NCBI GenBank assembly: GCA_020849535.1
Contig: JADLGB010000108.1
Coordinates: 1-33,181, forward strand
Origin: Candidatus Hydrogenedentota bacterium
Lineage (GTDB): Bacteria; Hydrogenedentota; Hydrogenedentia; Hydrogenedentales; SLHB01
Length of the DNA stretch: 33,181 nucleotides
Reading direction: 5' to 3'
Numbering within the stretch: position 1 is the stretch's first letter; every line of letters begins with the position of its first letter. The notes beneath the pieces were generated by a model, which had not been told where the DNA came from, did no database searches, and saw only the letters and a list, made by a program, of their open reading frames with translations. Both the position numbers and the translations under genes were made by a program. This document shows positions 1-8,154 of this stretch, one piece after another.

Positions 1-2
1 CC

Positions 3-92
3 CACACACGGTTCCAAAGCCTCCTCTCGCGCGCCATCGACGCGATTTGGGCCTTCAAACAGCGCGCAGGCACAAGATGCACAACAGCGTAA
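3..92 (+). CDS. Possible C-terminal end of an upstream gene (partial)
   Basis: Frame 3 is open from the window edge to a TAA at 90-92 and reads as 29 codons with mostly G/C third positions, as in the real genes here. The peptide is amphipathic with no recognisable motif. Frame 2 is also open, to position 220, but its translation is Arg/Pro-rich and looks like noncoding shadow. Without upstream sequence this cannot be confirmed. The remaining stretch to 224 holds only a small GGCCC/GGGCC hairpin near 123-135. Confidence 0.25.
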   Translation, partial: HTRFQSLLSRAIDAIWAFKQRAGTRCTTA

Positions 93-224
93 AAATACTT
101 CGACGTTTCCTTGAAGGGGGCAGGCCCGCAGGGCCGAGGGGGATGTTCCTCGGGCGACCAAGAACACCGATAGAGCGAACACCCGTCGTGATTGGGCGGC
201 CTACGTTAGGAAAGGGTTAATTTC

Positions 225-2219
225 ATGTTTCTTGTTGCACTAATTGCGTTGGCGGCGGCAGGTGATGCAGCGCCGGTCGCTGCACCCAAATGGCCCGAGC
301 ACGCGTTCTTCGGTCTCCACTATGACCTGCATCCAGGGGCGGGGGACACGGAACTCGGACGCGAAACCACGTACGAGCATATTCGTGAACAATTGGAGAA
401 GGTGAAGCCTGACTTCGTGCAGTACGATTGCAAAGGTCACCCCGGCTACTCGGGCTACCCGACGGAGGTCGGCTCGCCATCGCCCGGGATCGTGAACGAC
501 GCACTGCGCGTCTGGCGTGATGTCACGCGCGATATGGGCATCCCGCTGTCCATCCATTTCTCCGGAGTGTGGGACACGCGGGCCATCGAGTTGCATCCCG
601 AGTGGGCGCGCATCGCGGCGGACGGTAAATCCAACCCGAACAACACGGACCCGCTCAGCGACTACACGACGGCGCTGATGATCCCTCAACTGGTCGAAGT
701 CGTTACGAAGTACGATCTGGACGGCGTGTGGATCGATGGCGAGAACTGGGCGAGCCAGCCCTCCTGGAGCGAGCGCTGCATTGCGGAATTCACGAAGCGC
801 ACGGGCATCACAGCCATTCCCCGCAAGGCGGATGATCCGCACTGGTTCGAGTGGCTGGCGTTTCAACGCGACCTCTTCACGGAGCATGTTGCGAAATACA
901 CGCAGGCCCTGCACGAGGCGAAGCCCGACGTGGCGGTGTGCAGCAACTGGATGTACAGCGTGCGGCAGCCCGAGCCGATCACGGTTCCGGTTGACTATCT
1001 GAGCGGAGATTTCGATCCGTCCTTCGGGGCGGAACGGGCCTGTGCCGAGTCGCGTTTTCTCGCGAGCCGGGGCCTGCCGTGGAATCTGATGGCGTGGGCC
1101 TTCCTCAGGACCGGCGACCAGAACTGGACGCTGAAGACGGTGCCGCACCTCTCGCAGGAAATCGCCGTATCGTTGGCCCAAGGCGGCGCAGTGTTCATCT
1201 ACAACGCACCCCAGCGCTCGGGGCGGCTCACCGCGTGGCATCAAGATATCCTCGCGGGGGTGGCGGACTTCTGCCGCAAACGGCAGGGGTATTGCTTTGA
1301 AACGGAGACCTTGCCGCAGATCGCGTTGTTGCACAGCGAGAGCTTCTACTACCGGAACAACGCCCCGTTGTTCAATTTCGCGTCCGCGAACGAGCCCATG
1401 GAAGGGGCACTTCACGCCCTGCTCGAGAATGGCTATTCGGTCGACATTCTGAACGAAGAGATCTTGCTGGCCCGCATGCAGGAATATCCCCTTGTCGTCG
1501 TGGCAGAGCAGGAAGGTCTCTCGGATGGGATGAAGAGCGCGCTCGCGGAATATGCGCGCAAGGGCGGCCGGCTCGTGCTGTCCGGCGCGAACGTCTCCAA
1601 AGACTTCGCGGAACTGGCCGGCATCAGCGCCGTCGAGGGACAAACGCACCCCTCCGCGTACGTGCCCGCCGACAACGGTTGCGTGACAGTCAGCGGCCCA
1701 TGGCAGGCGGTGGCATTGAACGGAGCCGAAGCTCTTGCGCCGTTGCTTGGCCAGCAGGAACCGGAACTCAACCAACTCGGTACGCCCGCCGCGACGCGCA
1801 TGAAGGTTGGCGATGGTGTCGTGGTCGCCGTTCACGGCCCCGCCTTCCGCGCATATCATCAAGGGCACTATCCACGGCTGCGCCAATTCATTGGGGACTG
1901 CGTATCGGCGCTGGACTCGCCACGGCTCTGCAAGTTGGATGGACCCTGGTGGATCGAGATGTCCGCGCGGAAGAGGGAAGACAAGACGCTCATCCAGTTC
2001 GTCAACCGATCCGCATCGGGCTACACCGCACCGAACCGGCATATGGTCGAGCACGTGCCGGATGCTGGACCCTTTACGGTCACGCTACCGTTGGACAAGA
2101 AACCCACCCGCTGCTACATGGCGCCGGATGAGTCCGGCCTGGAATGGTCGTACGCGGATGGTCTGCTCAAGGCGAAGATCTCTGGTCTGGCGATTCACAA
2201 CGTGCTCGTCGTGGAGTAG
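225..2219 (+). CDS. Secreted alpha-L-fucosidase-like (GH29-type) hydrolase with beta-galactosidase trimerisation-like domain
   Basis: A 664-residue protein. A short hydrophobic N-terminus (FLVALIALAAAG) looks like a signal peptide, so it probably acts outside the cytoplasm. Residues about 25-340 resemble the TIM barrel of alpha-L-fucosidases: an early FFGLHYDLHP strand, and DLDGVWIDGENW at 164-175, where Asp171 sits at the position of the GH29 nucleophile. Residues about 355-480 resemble the beta-galactosidase trimerisation (GATase-like) domain, with LLHSES, a strand LVVVAEQEGLS and the glycine-rich GGRLVLSG. The C-terminus is a beta-rich domain. The ATG is preceded by AGGAAAGGG at 208-216, so the start is good. 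Next downstream are a sulfatase and an FG-GAP protein, which suggests a sulfated fucose-containing glycan. The exact substrate is inference: the fold is more certain than fucosidase activity. Confidence 0.7.
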   Translation: MFLVALIALAAAGDAAPVAAPKWPEHAFFGLHYDLHPGAGDTELGRETTYEHIREQLEKVKPDFVQYDCKGHPGYSGYPTEVGSPSPGIVNDALRVWRDVTRDMGIPLSIHFSGVWDTRAIELHPEWARIAADGKSNPNNTDPLSDYTTALMIPQLVEVVTKYDLDGVWIDGENWASQPSWSERCIAEFTKRTGITAIPRKADDPHWFEWLAFQRDLFTEHVAKYTQALHEAKPDVAVCSNWMYSVRQPEPITVPVDYLSGDFDPSFGAERACAESRFLASRGLPWNLMAWAFLRTGDQNWTLKTVPHLSQEIAVSLAQGGAVFIYNAPQRSGRLTAWHQDILAGVADFCRKRQGYCFETETLPQIALLHSESFYYRNNAPLFNFASANEPMEGALHALLENGYSVDILNEEILLARMQEYPLVVVAEQEGLSDGMKSALAEYARKGGRLVLSGANVSKDFAELAGISAVEGQTHPSAYVPADNGCVTVSGPWQAVALNGAEALAPLLGQQEPELNQLGTPAATRMKVGDGVVVAVHGPAFRAYHQGHYPRLRQFIGDCVSALDSPRLCKLDGPWWIEMSARKREDKTLIQFVNRSASGYTAPNRHMVEHVPDAGPFTVTLPLDKKPTRCYMAPDESGLEWSYADGLLKAKISGLAIHNVLVVE

Positions 2220-2432
2220 ATCTGCCCTCACGAGCCGAGTTTGAAGGCCGAAAGGGTGAGTGCATGTATTTGGGCAGTTTTGGAACCTAACGGTCCCTTC
2301 GCCTTATCGCATCAGTACGGCAACGCCCCATACGCGGGCACCACGTGACGGGGATCTTTTCATTCTGACCATGCTTCGTGCATCATGAAATCGGCGGTGC
2401 TCAGGTCCCGTAACCGTTGCAGGGAGAGACCC

Positions 2433-3836
2433 ATGTCATCCACTTCAATCAGCCGTAAAGAGTTCATGGCGCGCGTAGCGCTTGGAGGCGCCGCGCTGGC
2501 CTTGTCCGCGCGTGGACAGGAGCCAGTGCAACCTGGGCGAAGGCCCAACTTCCTGGTGATCCTCACAGATGATCTCGCCTACCGGGCTGTAGGTTACAAC
2601 AACTCTGCTGTCAAGACGCCCAACCTGGACCGCCTTGCAGGGGAAGGGATCATATTCGACCGCACGTACATCGCGACACCCATCTGCGCGGCGAGCCGTG
2701 CCAGCCTGCTGACCGGCGTGTTTCCGCAGCAGCATGGATCGGTGGGACTGGACCCTGAAGGCTTTCACCGCAGCGCAATCGAGGAGCGGCGCTTCCCCAC
2801 ACTCGCGCACACGTTGTCCGGTGCAGGCTATCACACGGCCTTCTGTGGCAAGTCTCATCTGGGGCCGCCGCGCGACTATGGATTCATTGAGGGCGAAGAG
2901 CATAAGGACGGGACTGATGATGAACCACTGGCATGGGCATCGCGTTTTCTCGCGGGGCGACAGGGCGACGAAACGCCGTTTCTGCTGTGGGTGGCGCTGC
3001 GGCAACCGCACATTCCATTGAAGCCCGGGCCGGAATGGCTCAAGCTCTATGAAAGCGCGGAGCTTCCTATTGACCCGAACTTCCTCGAGTCGCCTCCTCC
3101 CGAGAGTCAGTTCAACCAGGGCCTGCCGGGCGAGCACTTCTATCGTGAATGGTCCGCGGACGCGCCCGCGGACCAACTGCGCAGCGGGCCGCCGCGAACC
3201 CGCGAACAACTGCTCGCCTTCATGCGCGTCTACTACGCCACGATTTCTCGCATGGATTCGCAGGTGGGCGCTTTGATCGGCGCACTGAAAGCGTCAGGAC
3301 ACTATGAGAACACGGTCATCTTCTTCCTGTCCGACAACGGCTACCATCTCGGCAATCACGGGCTCGGTAACAAGATCACAATGCATGAAGAAGCGGTGCG
3401 CGTACCCATGTTTATCCACTGGGCAAGGATGCGATCCTCAGGCAAACGCAGCGAATCTCTCGTATCGAGTCTGGATATCTATCCCACGATGCTGGATCTC
3501 GCGGGAGTTGGACCATTGCCGCACCTTGCGGGCCTGCCGCTAACGCCACTCTTTCAGGATCCGGCTGCGCAATTGCGTGTGTTCGCGGCGAGCGAATGCG
3601 TGGGCGTGGGCGGCAAACCCGGCATGGGCCACCGCATGGTGCGCACGAAGAACTGGAAGTATGTCCTCACGGACTCGAACGAGGAGGTCCTGTTTGATGA
3701 ATCAGGCGATCCGTATGAGATGACAAATGCCGTGGGCGCAACGGCCAACGCAGATGCGCTTGCCGCGCATCGGCGCTACATGAGCGAGTGGATGAAGACC
3801 GTCGGTGACACGCACGCACCGCCGCCCGAAACGTGA
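2433..3836 (+). CDS. Formylglycine-dependent sulfatase (arylsulfatase/alkaline phosphatase superfamily)
   Basis: This 467-residue protein hydrolyses sulfate esters, presumably on glycans. The metal-binding start RPNFLVILTDD gives Asp46-Asp47. The activation motif CAASRASLLTG has Cys85 and Arg89; this is the C-x-A-x-R variant of C-x-P-x-R, in which Cys is oxidised to formylglycine by a maturase not in this window. Later family blocks are CGKSHLG, the VALRQPHIPL region and a SDNGYHLGNHG metal/active-site segment. The N-terminus (SRKEFMARVALGGAALALSA) resembles a Tat signal with Arg-Lys instead of Arg-Arg, so export is likely. I start at 2433 because AGGGAGAG lies 5 nt upstream; an in-frame ATG at 2385 lacks such a site. 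The FG-GAP gene follows after 30 bp, so they are probably cotranscribed. Confidence 0.9.
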   Translation: MSSTSISRKEFMARVALGGAALALSARGQEPVQPGRRPNFLVILTDDLAYRAVGYNNSAVKTPNLDRLAGEGIIFDRTYIATPICAASRASLLTGVFPQQHGSVGLDPEGFHRSAIEERRFPTLAHTLSGAGYHTAFCGKSHLGPPRDYGFIEGEEHKDGTDDEPLAWASRFLAGRQGDETPFLLWVALRQPHIPLKPGPEWLKLYESAELPIDPNFLESPPPESQFNQGLPGEHFYREWSADAPADQLRSGPPRTREQLLAFMRVYYATISRMDSQVGALIGALKASGHYENTVIFFLSDNGYHLGNHGLGNKITMHEEAVRVPMFIHWARMRSSGKRSESLVSSLDIYPTMLDLAGVGPLPHLAGLPLTPLFQDPAAQLRVFAASECVGVGGKPGMGHRMVRTKNWKYVLTDSNEEVLFDESGDPYEMTNAVGATANADALAAHRRYMSEWMKTVGDTHAPPPET

Positions 3837-3866
3837 GTCTCAAGAGGTCGCTGGAGGGTTGATTTC

Positions 3867-5072
3867 GTGTACGACTCTTTGATGCGCGTATGGCGCCCGC
3901 CGGTCGCACTCTTGTTGTTCGCTGTAGTGCAAGCCAATGGCGCGGAGGGCTTTCCGGCCTTCGAAAAGCACACAATCGACACTTCCTTTGATAACGGTTA
4001 TCAAGTGAGTGTCGCGGATGTGGATTGCGATGGGAAGCCCGATATCCTGGCGTTGTCCACGACACCTTCCAAATTGGTCTGGTATCGAAACTCAACCTGG
4101 GAACGCTACACAATTTCCTCCGTCACGGAACGCAACATCGACCTGGCGCCGTACGACGTGGATGGTGACGGCGACCAGGATCTGGCTGTTGCCAGTGCCT
4201 TTGATCTGGGCGATTCAACACAGGGTGGCCTCGTGCAGTGGCTCGAATGCCCTGCGGACCCGGTCCGCGACCAGGAATGGAAACTACATCCGATTGACGC
4301 GCTGCCAACATCTCACCGTGTGCGCTGGGCGGATATCGATGGCGACGGGCGCAAGGAGTTGCTCAATCTACCCATCATCGGCGTCGGTGCGAGCGCGCCG
4401 GAGTATGCGGCGGGAGTGCAGTTCAAAGCGTACATCGTTCCGGGCGATCTTCAGGCCGAAGCCTGGAACGCAACGATGGTGGATGACTCCCTGCACATGG
4501 CCCACGGACTCCTGGTTGCGCGATGGAATGGCGATGCCCGCGACGACGTTCTGACGGCGAGTTTTGAGGGCGTTCACGTGTACGTGAGCGGTGAAAGCGG
4601 ATTCACAAAGCAGCATCTTGGAGAAGGCCACGTGGGCGAACGGCCTAAGCAAGGCAGCAGCGAGGTCGGCGCGGGAATGCTCGCAAAGGATGGGCCGCGC
4701 TTTGTGGCCACGATCGAGCCCTGGCACGGCCATGAGGTCGTGGTGTACACACCACGGACAGACGGCGCAGTACCCTGGACGCGCGGCGTAATTGACTCCA
4801 GTTTCAAAGATGGCCACGCGCTACTATGTACCGACCTCGACAAGGACGGCACAGACGAGATCGTCGCGGGCTATCGAGGAGAGGGAACAAGCCTCTATAT
4901 CTATCGCTATGACTCGGGCTCGGCGTCGTGGGTGCGGCTTCCCTTGGACGAAGGCGGCATGGCCGCCGCAGGACTCTACGCGGCCGACATCGATCAAGAC
5001 GGCTGGCCGGACATCGCCGCCATCGGAACGTCAACCAACAACGTCGTCTGGTACGAGAACCAACGGGACTGA
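3867..5072 (+). CDS. Secreted FG-GAP/VCBS repeat protein
   Basis: A 401-residue protein with a hydrophobic signal segment (PPVALLLFAVVQANG) and repeated calcium-binding D-x-D-x-D-G loops: DVDCDGKPDI near residue 51, DVDGDGDQDL near 97, DIDGDGRKEL near 156, DLDKDGTDEI near 330 and DIDQDGWPDI near 380. These are FG-GAP/VCBS blades that normally form a beta-propeller. Such proteins are extracellular and serve in carbohydrate binding or adhesion; no catalytic motif is visible. The start is a GTG with GGAGGG 8 nt upstream (3853-3858). It follows the sulfatase closely and probably assists or accompanies glycan degradation. Its TGA stop lies inside a palindromic repeat element that begins at 5065, so the last residues may have been reshaped by that insertion. 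Confidence 0.8.
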   Translation: MYDSLMRVWRPPVALLLFAVVQANGAEGFPAFEKHTIDTSFDNGYQVSVADVDCDGKPDILALSTTPSKLVWYRNSTWERYTISSVTERNIDLAPYDVDGDGDQDLAVASAFDLGDSTQGGLVQWLECPADPVRDQEWKLHPIDALPTSHRVRWADIDGDGRKELLNLPIIGVGASAPEYAAGVQFKAYIVPGDLQAEAWNATMVDDSLHMAHGLLVARWNGDARDDVLTASFEGVHVYVSGESGFTKQHLGEGHVGERPKQGSSEVGAGMLAKDGPRFVATIEPWHGHEVVVYTPRTDGAVPWTRGVIDSSFKDGHALLCTDLDKDGTDEIVAGYRGEGTSLYIYRYDSGSASWVRLPLDEGGMAAAGLYAADIDQDGWPDIAAIGTSTNNVVWYENQRD

Positions 5073-5153
5073 CACCGTCTTTCGCGGAAGCTTTGCGCGC
5101 CGAGATTCCCATCTCCACCGAGATTCCTGTCTCGACAGCGAAACACCCTGTCC
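5065..5153. repeat. Palindromic dispersed element, copy A (expanded loop)
   Basis: The left arm GGGACTGACACCGTCTTTCG and the right arm GCGAAACACCCTGTCC (5138-5153) match the arms of a second element at 32882-32937, which has a very similar left arm including the following AGGCTTTGCG-like stretch. In this copy the loop is lengthened by about 35 nt, including two near-identical 15-mers (CGAGATTCCCATCTC at 5101 and CGAGATTCCTGTCTC at 5119) and a small CTGTC/GACAG hairpin. The element overlaps the last three codons and the stop of the upstream FG-GAP gene. Confidence 0.6.
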
Positions 5154-5172
5154 ACCGCCACGCAAAAGGATA

Positions 5173-5212
5173 CCCCGGGGGATGAATGAGACTCGCTCAC
5201 TTCAGCCCGGGG
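5173..5212. terminator. Probable bidirectional terminator hairpin between convergent genes
   Basis: CCCCGGG (5173-5179) pairs with CCCGGGG (5206-5212). The intervening TGAATGAG and CTCACTTCA extend the stem with one bulge and leave a 5-nt ACTCG loop. It lies between the plus-strand FG-GAP gene ending at 5072 and the minus-strand isomerase-like gene ending at 5254. There is no clear T-tract on either side, so it may be an RNA-stabilising or Rho-assisted end rather than a textbook intrinsic terminator. Confidence 0.45.
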
Positions 5213-5253
5213 ATGATCCAATCATGGCAATGAGTATATCAGCGTGCCGGGTG

Positions 5254-6819
5254 TTACGCCTCCTGAACCACGGTATACCCGAGCGCGTCCGCAAGCGCGA
5301 ACACAGGTTCCTTCAGGTCGCCATAGAAGGTGACCCGGTGCCAGCCCCACTGGTCCCATTGGGTGAAGAACTTCTCGATATCTCCGACGGGCTCGCCGCA
5401 CAGCTTGGTCCGGCACGCGCGGTCATCCGGGTCGTTCGCGACGGCCTTGGCCTGATGGAACAAGATCTCCTTGCGGTCCGGCGCCACCTGCACCGACGTG
5501 GTCATGTACCCAACCGGGAAGATCGAGCGCACCGCGGCCCCTTGCCGGTCTTCGGAATGCGTGAGAATCTCGAATGGATTCGCCGCACCTTCCGGTCCAA
5601 AGGGCTTGTTTGACGCCACGCAGTGCGCGTAGATGATTTGGCGCTTCGCCGTGTCGATCACCGGATCTGAGATATACCCAGGCCGGCCATTCGCCAGCGC
5701 GCCAAAGGCCGCCATGCACGACGCGGAACGCGTGTCGCACTCGCACCCGCCGACCAAGCCCATGTTGTTCAACTCATGAAAACCGAGACACGGATACGCA
5801 TGGATGTGCCCGCCATAGAACCCGCCCAAGCAGTTGATTGTGATGGCGTTCGCGCCGTGCCGGTCCAAGAGGGCTTTCTCCGCCAGGTACATTGCGGCGG
5901 ACTGGTCCATGACTTCCCGCGGTACGTCAATCGTGGCGGCGGCCGCCTTCAACCAGCGGTCCGCAATGGCTATGGCCTCCTCCTTGTCGGCGGCAGTCCA
6001 GGCGTCATTGAGTTCCGCAAAGGGTATCTTGATGATCGGAATGCCCATGATATCCGGTTCTTCGCCCGATTCCTGGCTGCGCACCGCGAGGATCTTCATT
6101 TCCTTCATGCGCGCCATGCAATCTTCCGCCGACAGGGCCTTCAGAGGATCGGGCAGGCAGGTGAGGTCGCCCGGTTTCGGTGTGCGCTCGATGCGCGCTT
6201 TGGTCACCGCCGCCACGAAGTCGGCCACGGTACCGCCCTGCTTGACGAGCGAGAAACTCTGCGCCGCCGCGATCAGGTCCTCCGGCCGCGAGGATGCCAC
6301 GAAGCCGACATTCGGCGCAGCGGCCCGCATGAATCCCGCCGTGTACACCAGGAACCCGCCGCTGCCCGCGAATTGGAGATCCGCATAAAGCACGGGCTTG
6401 CCTGTTGCCGCGGCGGTCTGCACGACCTTGTTCCAGCAGTTCATCTGATAGACGATGTAGCCGTCGATGTTGGCCGCGCCGTCGTCCGCGATGATCTTCT
6501 TCGCCTCTTCCTCACCATTGGCCATCGCGGTGACGAACTCGAACCCGGGACAGCCCTGGGCCAGTTCTCCGTTGATCCGTTCCATGACCGGGCCAAAATC
6601 GAAGCCGACGTTCGGCCAGTCCGGCCTTGCCTGGACCACTTCATGCAGGGAGTAGAGAATCTTGATCTTCGGTTTTGCGGCGTCCTGCGCGCGCACGATC
6701 CGGGGAGCCCCCAGCACGCCGGCCGCGCCCGCGCATGCCGCCGCGCACCCCGCCGCCAGAAACCCCCTCCGGCTCATCCTGCAACCCGCGCATCCAGATA
6801 GTAATTGACTCGTTCCCAT
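5254..6819 (-). CDS. Tat-exported L-fucose/L-arabinose isomerase-like protein
   Basis: A 521-residue protein with a clear twin-arginine signal (SRRGFLAAG at residues 16-24, then an Ala-rich hydrophobic segment and GAPRIVRAQ), so it is folded in the cytoplasm and exported. The mature part has the two Rossmann-like N-terminal domains of the FucI/AraA fold (DGYIVYQMNCWNKVVQTA, TGKPVLYADLQ). Its C-terminal domain contains GFHELNNMGLVGGCECD followed by LANGRPGYISDP, like the substrate- and metal-binding region of fucose isomerases. FucI interconverts L-fucose and L-fuculose in the cytoplasm, so an exported relative is odd and its activity may differ. The start at 6819 has GGGGGAAAGGG upstream; the next ATG (6777) would also retain the Tat motif. 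It is divergent from the sialidase gene. Confidence 0.75.
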   Translation of the reverse strand: MGTSQLLSGCAGCRMSRRGFLAAGCAAACAGAAGVLGAPRIVRAQDAAKPKIKILYSLHEVVQARPDWPNVGFDFGPVMERINGELAQGCPGFEFVTAMANGEEEAKKIIADDGAANIDGYIVYQMNCWNKVVQTAAATGKPVLYADLQFAGSGGFLVYTAGFMRAAAPNVGFVASSRPEDLIAAAQSFSLVKQGGTVADFVAAVTKARIERTPKPGDLTCLPDPLKALSAEDCMARMKEMKILAVRSQESGEEPDIMGIPIIKIPFAELNDAWTAADKEEAIAIADRWLKAAAATIDVPREVMDQSAAMYLAEKALLDRHGANAITINCLGGFYGGHIHAYPCLGFHELNNMGLVGGCECDTRSASCMAAFGALANGRPGYISDPVIDTAKRQIIYAHCVASNKPFGPEGAANPFEILTHSEDRQGAAVRSIFPVGYMTTSVQVAPDRKEILFHQAKAVANDPDDRACRTKLCGEPVGDIEKFFTQWDQWGWHRVTFYGDLKEPVFALADALGYTVVQEA

Positions 6820-6969
6820 GATTGTGCCCTTTCCCCCAAAGAAAAGTAGTTCATACATCCTACACATTGACACTACACCCGCTGCGGCCTGTCTGTCTAC
6901 CCCCGGCCAGGCAAAGGCTTGGGCACCGATGTGCGCTCTTCCCTTCCTGTCCCGAATGCTCATCCGACG

Positions 6970-6998
6970 TTGTGTCCGACCGTGGGCTGGGGTACCAT
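6970..6998 (+). promoter_or_regulatory. Candidate sigma-70-type promoter for the sialidase gene
   Basis: TTGTGT (6970-6975), a 17-nt spacer and TACCAT (6993-6998) lie about 50 bp before the sialidase start. Each box matches consensus at four of six positions. It is the best spacing-correct pair seen in the divergent 231-bp gap; no experimental support. Confidence 0.3.
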
Positions 6999-7050
6999 CT
7001 AAGTAGTTGTTTCACAGCAGGCTAAGGCGAACCAAGGGGGTGGACGGCCA

Positions 7051-8085
7051 ATGCTACGGACGGCGATACTGGTACTCGCGGGGTTTGCCATTCCAGAAAT
7101 GGTGTGGGGCCAGGAGACTTTCGTCGTCTTCCGCGCCGGTGAAGGCGGCTATCACACGTACCGCATCCCTGCGCTTGCTGTTACCGGCACAGCCACGGTG
7201 CTCGCATTCTGCGAAGGGCGCAAGACAAGCCCCAGTGACGCCGGAGACATCGACCTGCTCTTGAAACGTAGTGTGGACAGCGGGGTCACATGGAGCGAGC
7301 TGCAGGTTGTGCATGAAGAGGGCGGCGACGCGAAAATCACCATCGGGAATCCCTGTCCAATCGCTGGCGCGGAGGGCGCCGTGCATCTCCTGTTCACGTG
7401 CAACAACGAACGCGTGTTTCATACAAACAGTCGAGACAATGGATCGACTTGGTCTGAGCCGCATGAGGTCACAGGCGCCCTCGCGGGTTTTGATTTCCCA
7501 TGGACTCGTGTGGGCACAGGTCCTGGACATGGAGTCCGCCTGTCGAGTGGACGCCTGTTGGCCCCCCTTTGGCTGAATGAGCGGACCGGGCAGAACTACC
7601 GGTCGGCCGTGCTTTACAGCGATGACGATGGCGCGTCGTGGCACGCGGGCGGGTTGCTTGGACCGGAAATCGCGGATACCAACGAATGCATGGCGGCCGA
7701 GTCGCCCGACGGTACTGTGTACCTGAACATGCGCGTACAGAAGTCTGCATACCGGGCGGTTGCCTGGAGCCAGGACCGTGGGCAGACATGGACCGCGCCT
7801 GCTCCGGACGATGGGTCGCCCGCACCAGTGTGCCAGGCGAGCGTTCTGCGCGTCAGCGAGCGCATGTTCTTTGCGGGTCCCGCGGGGCCGGGGCGCACGA
7901 ATCTCACTATCAAGGTGAGCGATGACGGCGCGCGAACGTGGCGGGAACTCGGGGTCCTTCACGAGGGTCCTGCCGCGTATTCGGACCTCGCCTTGTCGCC
8001 TGACGGGAATCTGCTGTGTTTGTATGAAAGCGGCGCTGCGGGTCCGTACGAGACCATCAGCCTGCGCCGAATTGCCATTCGCTAA
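7051..8085 (+). CDS. Exo-alpha-sialidase (GH33)
   Basis: This 344-residue protein removes terminal sialic acid from glycans. It begins with a signal peptide (LRTAILVLAGFAIPEMVWG) and is a compact six-bladed propeller of usual bacterial size. The YRIP motif gives Arg38; other likely carboxylate-binding arginines are Arg208 (LNMR) and Arg282. Asp63 in SDAGDID fits the acid/base residue. Tyr310 (AAYSDLA) with Glu197 (CMAAESPDG) fits the nucleophile pair, and Glu326 is a further active-site Glu. Four good Asp-boxes (S-x-D-x-G-x-T/S-W) occur at 74, 127, 170 and 220, with a degenerate fifth at 290. The ATG has AAGGGGG about 10 nt upstream. No sialic acid catabolic genes are in the window, so the organism may only unmask the glycan. 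Confidence 0.92.
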   Translation: MLRTAILVLAGFAIPEMVWGQETFVVFRAGEGGYHTYRIPALAVTGTATVLAFCEGRKTSPSDAGDIDLLLKRSVDSGVTWSELQVVHEEGGDAKITIGNPCPIAGAEGAVHLLFTCNNERVFHTNSRDNGSTWSEPHEVTGALAGFDFPWTRVGTGPGHGVRLSSGRLLAPLWLNERTGQNYRSAVLYSDDDGASWHAGGLLGPEIADTNECMAAESPDGTVYLNMRVQKSAYRAVAWSQDRGQTWTAPAPDDGSPAPVCQASVLRVSERMFFAGPAGPGRTNLTIKVSDDGARTWRELGVLHEGPAAYSDLALSPDGNLLCLYESGAAGPYETISLRRIAIR

Positions 8086-8092
8086 TAAAGAA

Positions 8093-8125
8093 GACCGGGG
8101 CTCCATGAATCATGGAGCCCCGGTC
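8093..8125. terminator. Strong bidirectional terminator hairpin
   Basis: A perfect 15-bp stem (GACCGGGGCTCCATG with its reverse complement) and a 3-nt AAT loop lie between the converging sialidase and pyrophosphatase genes. Read on the minus strand it is followed by TTCTTTATT, a fair intrinsic terminator for hppA. On the plus strand it follows the sialidase stop by 7 nt. Confidence 0.85.
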
Positions 8126-8154
8126 TGGATAGCCGCTAAAACGGCCCTTGCTGT

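Noticed and set aside
240..2054. 604-codon open frame antisense to the fucosidase-like gene
   Set aside because: Arg/Pro/His-rich translation without motifs, a shadow of a high-GC gene in the opposite frame.
4792..5613. 273-codon plus-strand frame bridging the FG-GAP gene, repeat and isomerase-like gene
   Set aside because: Overlaps two supported genes in other frames and runs through a repeat; no ribosome site or motif.
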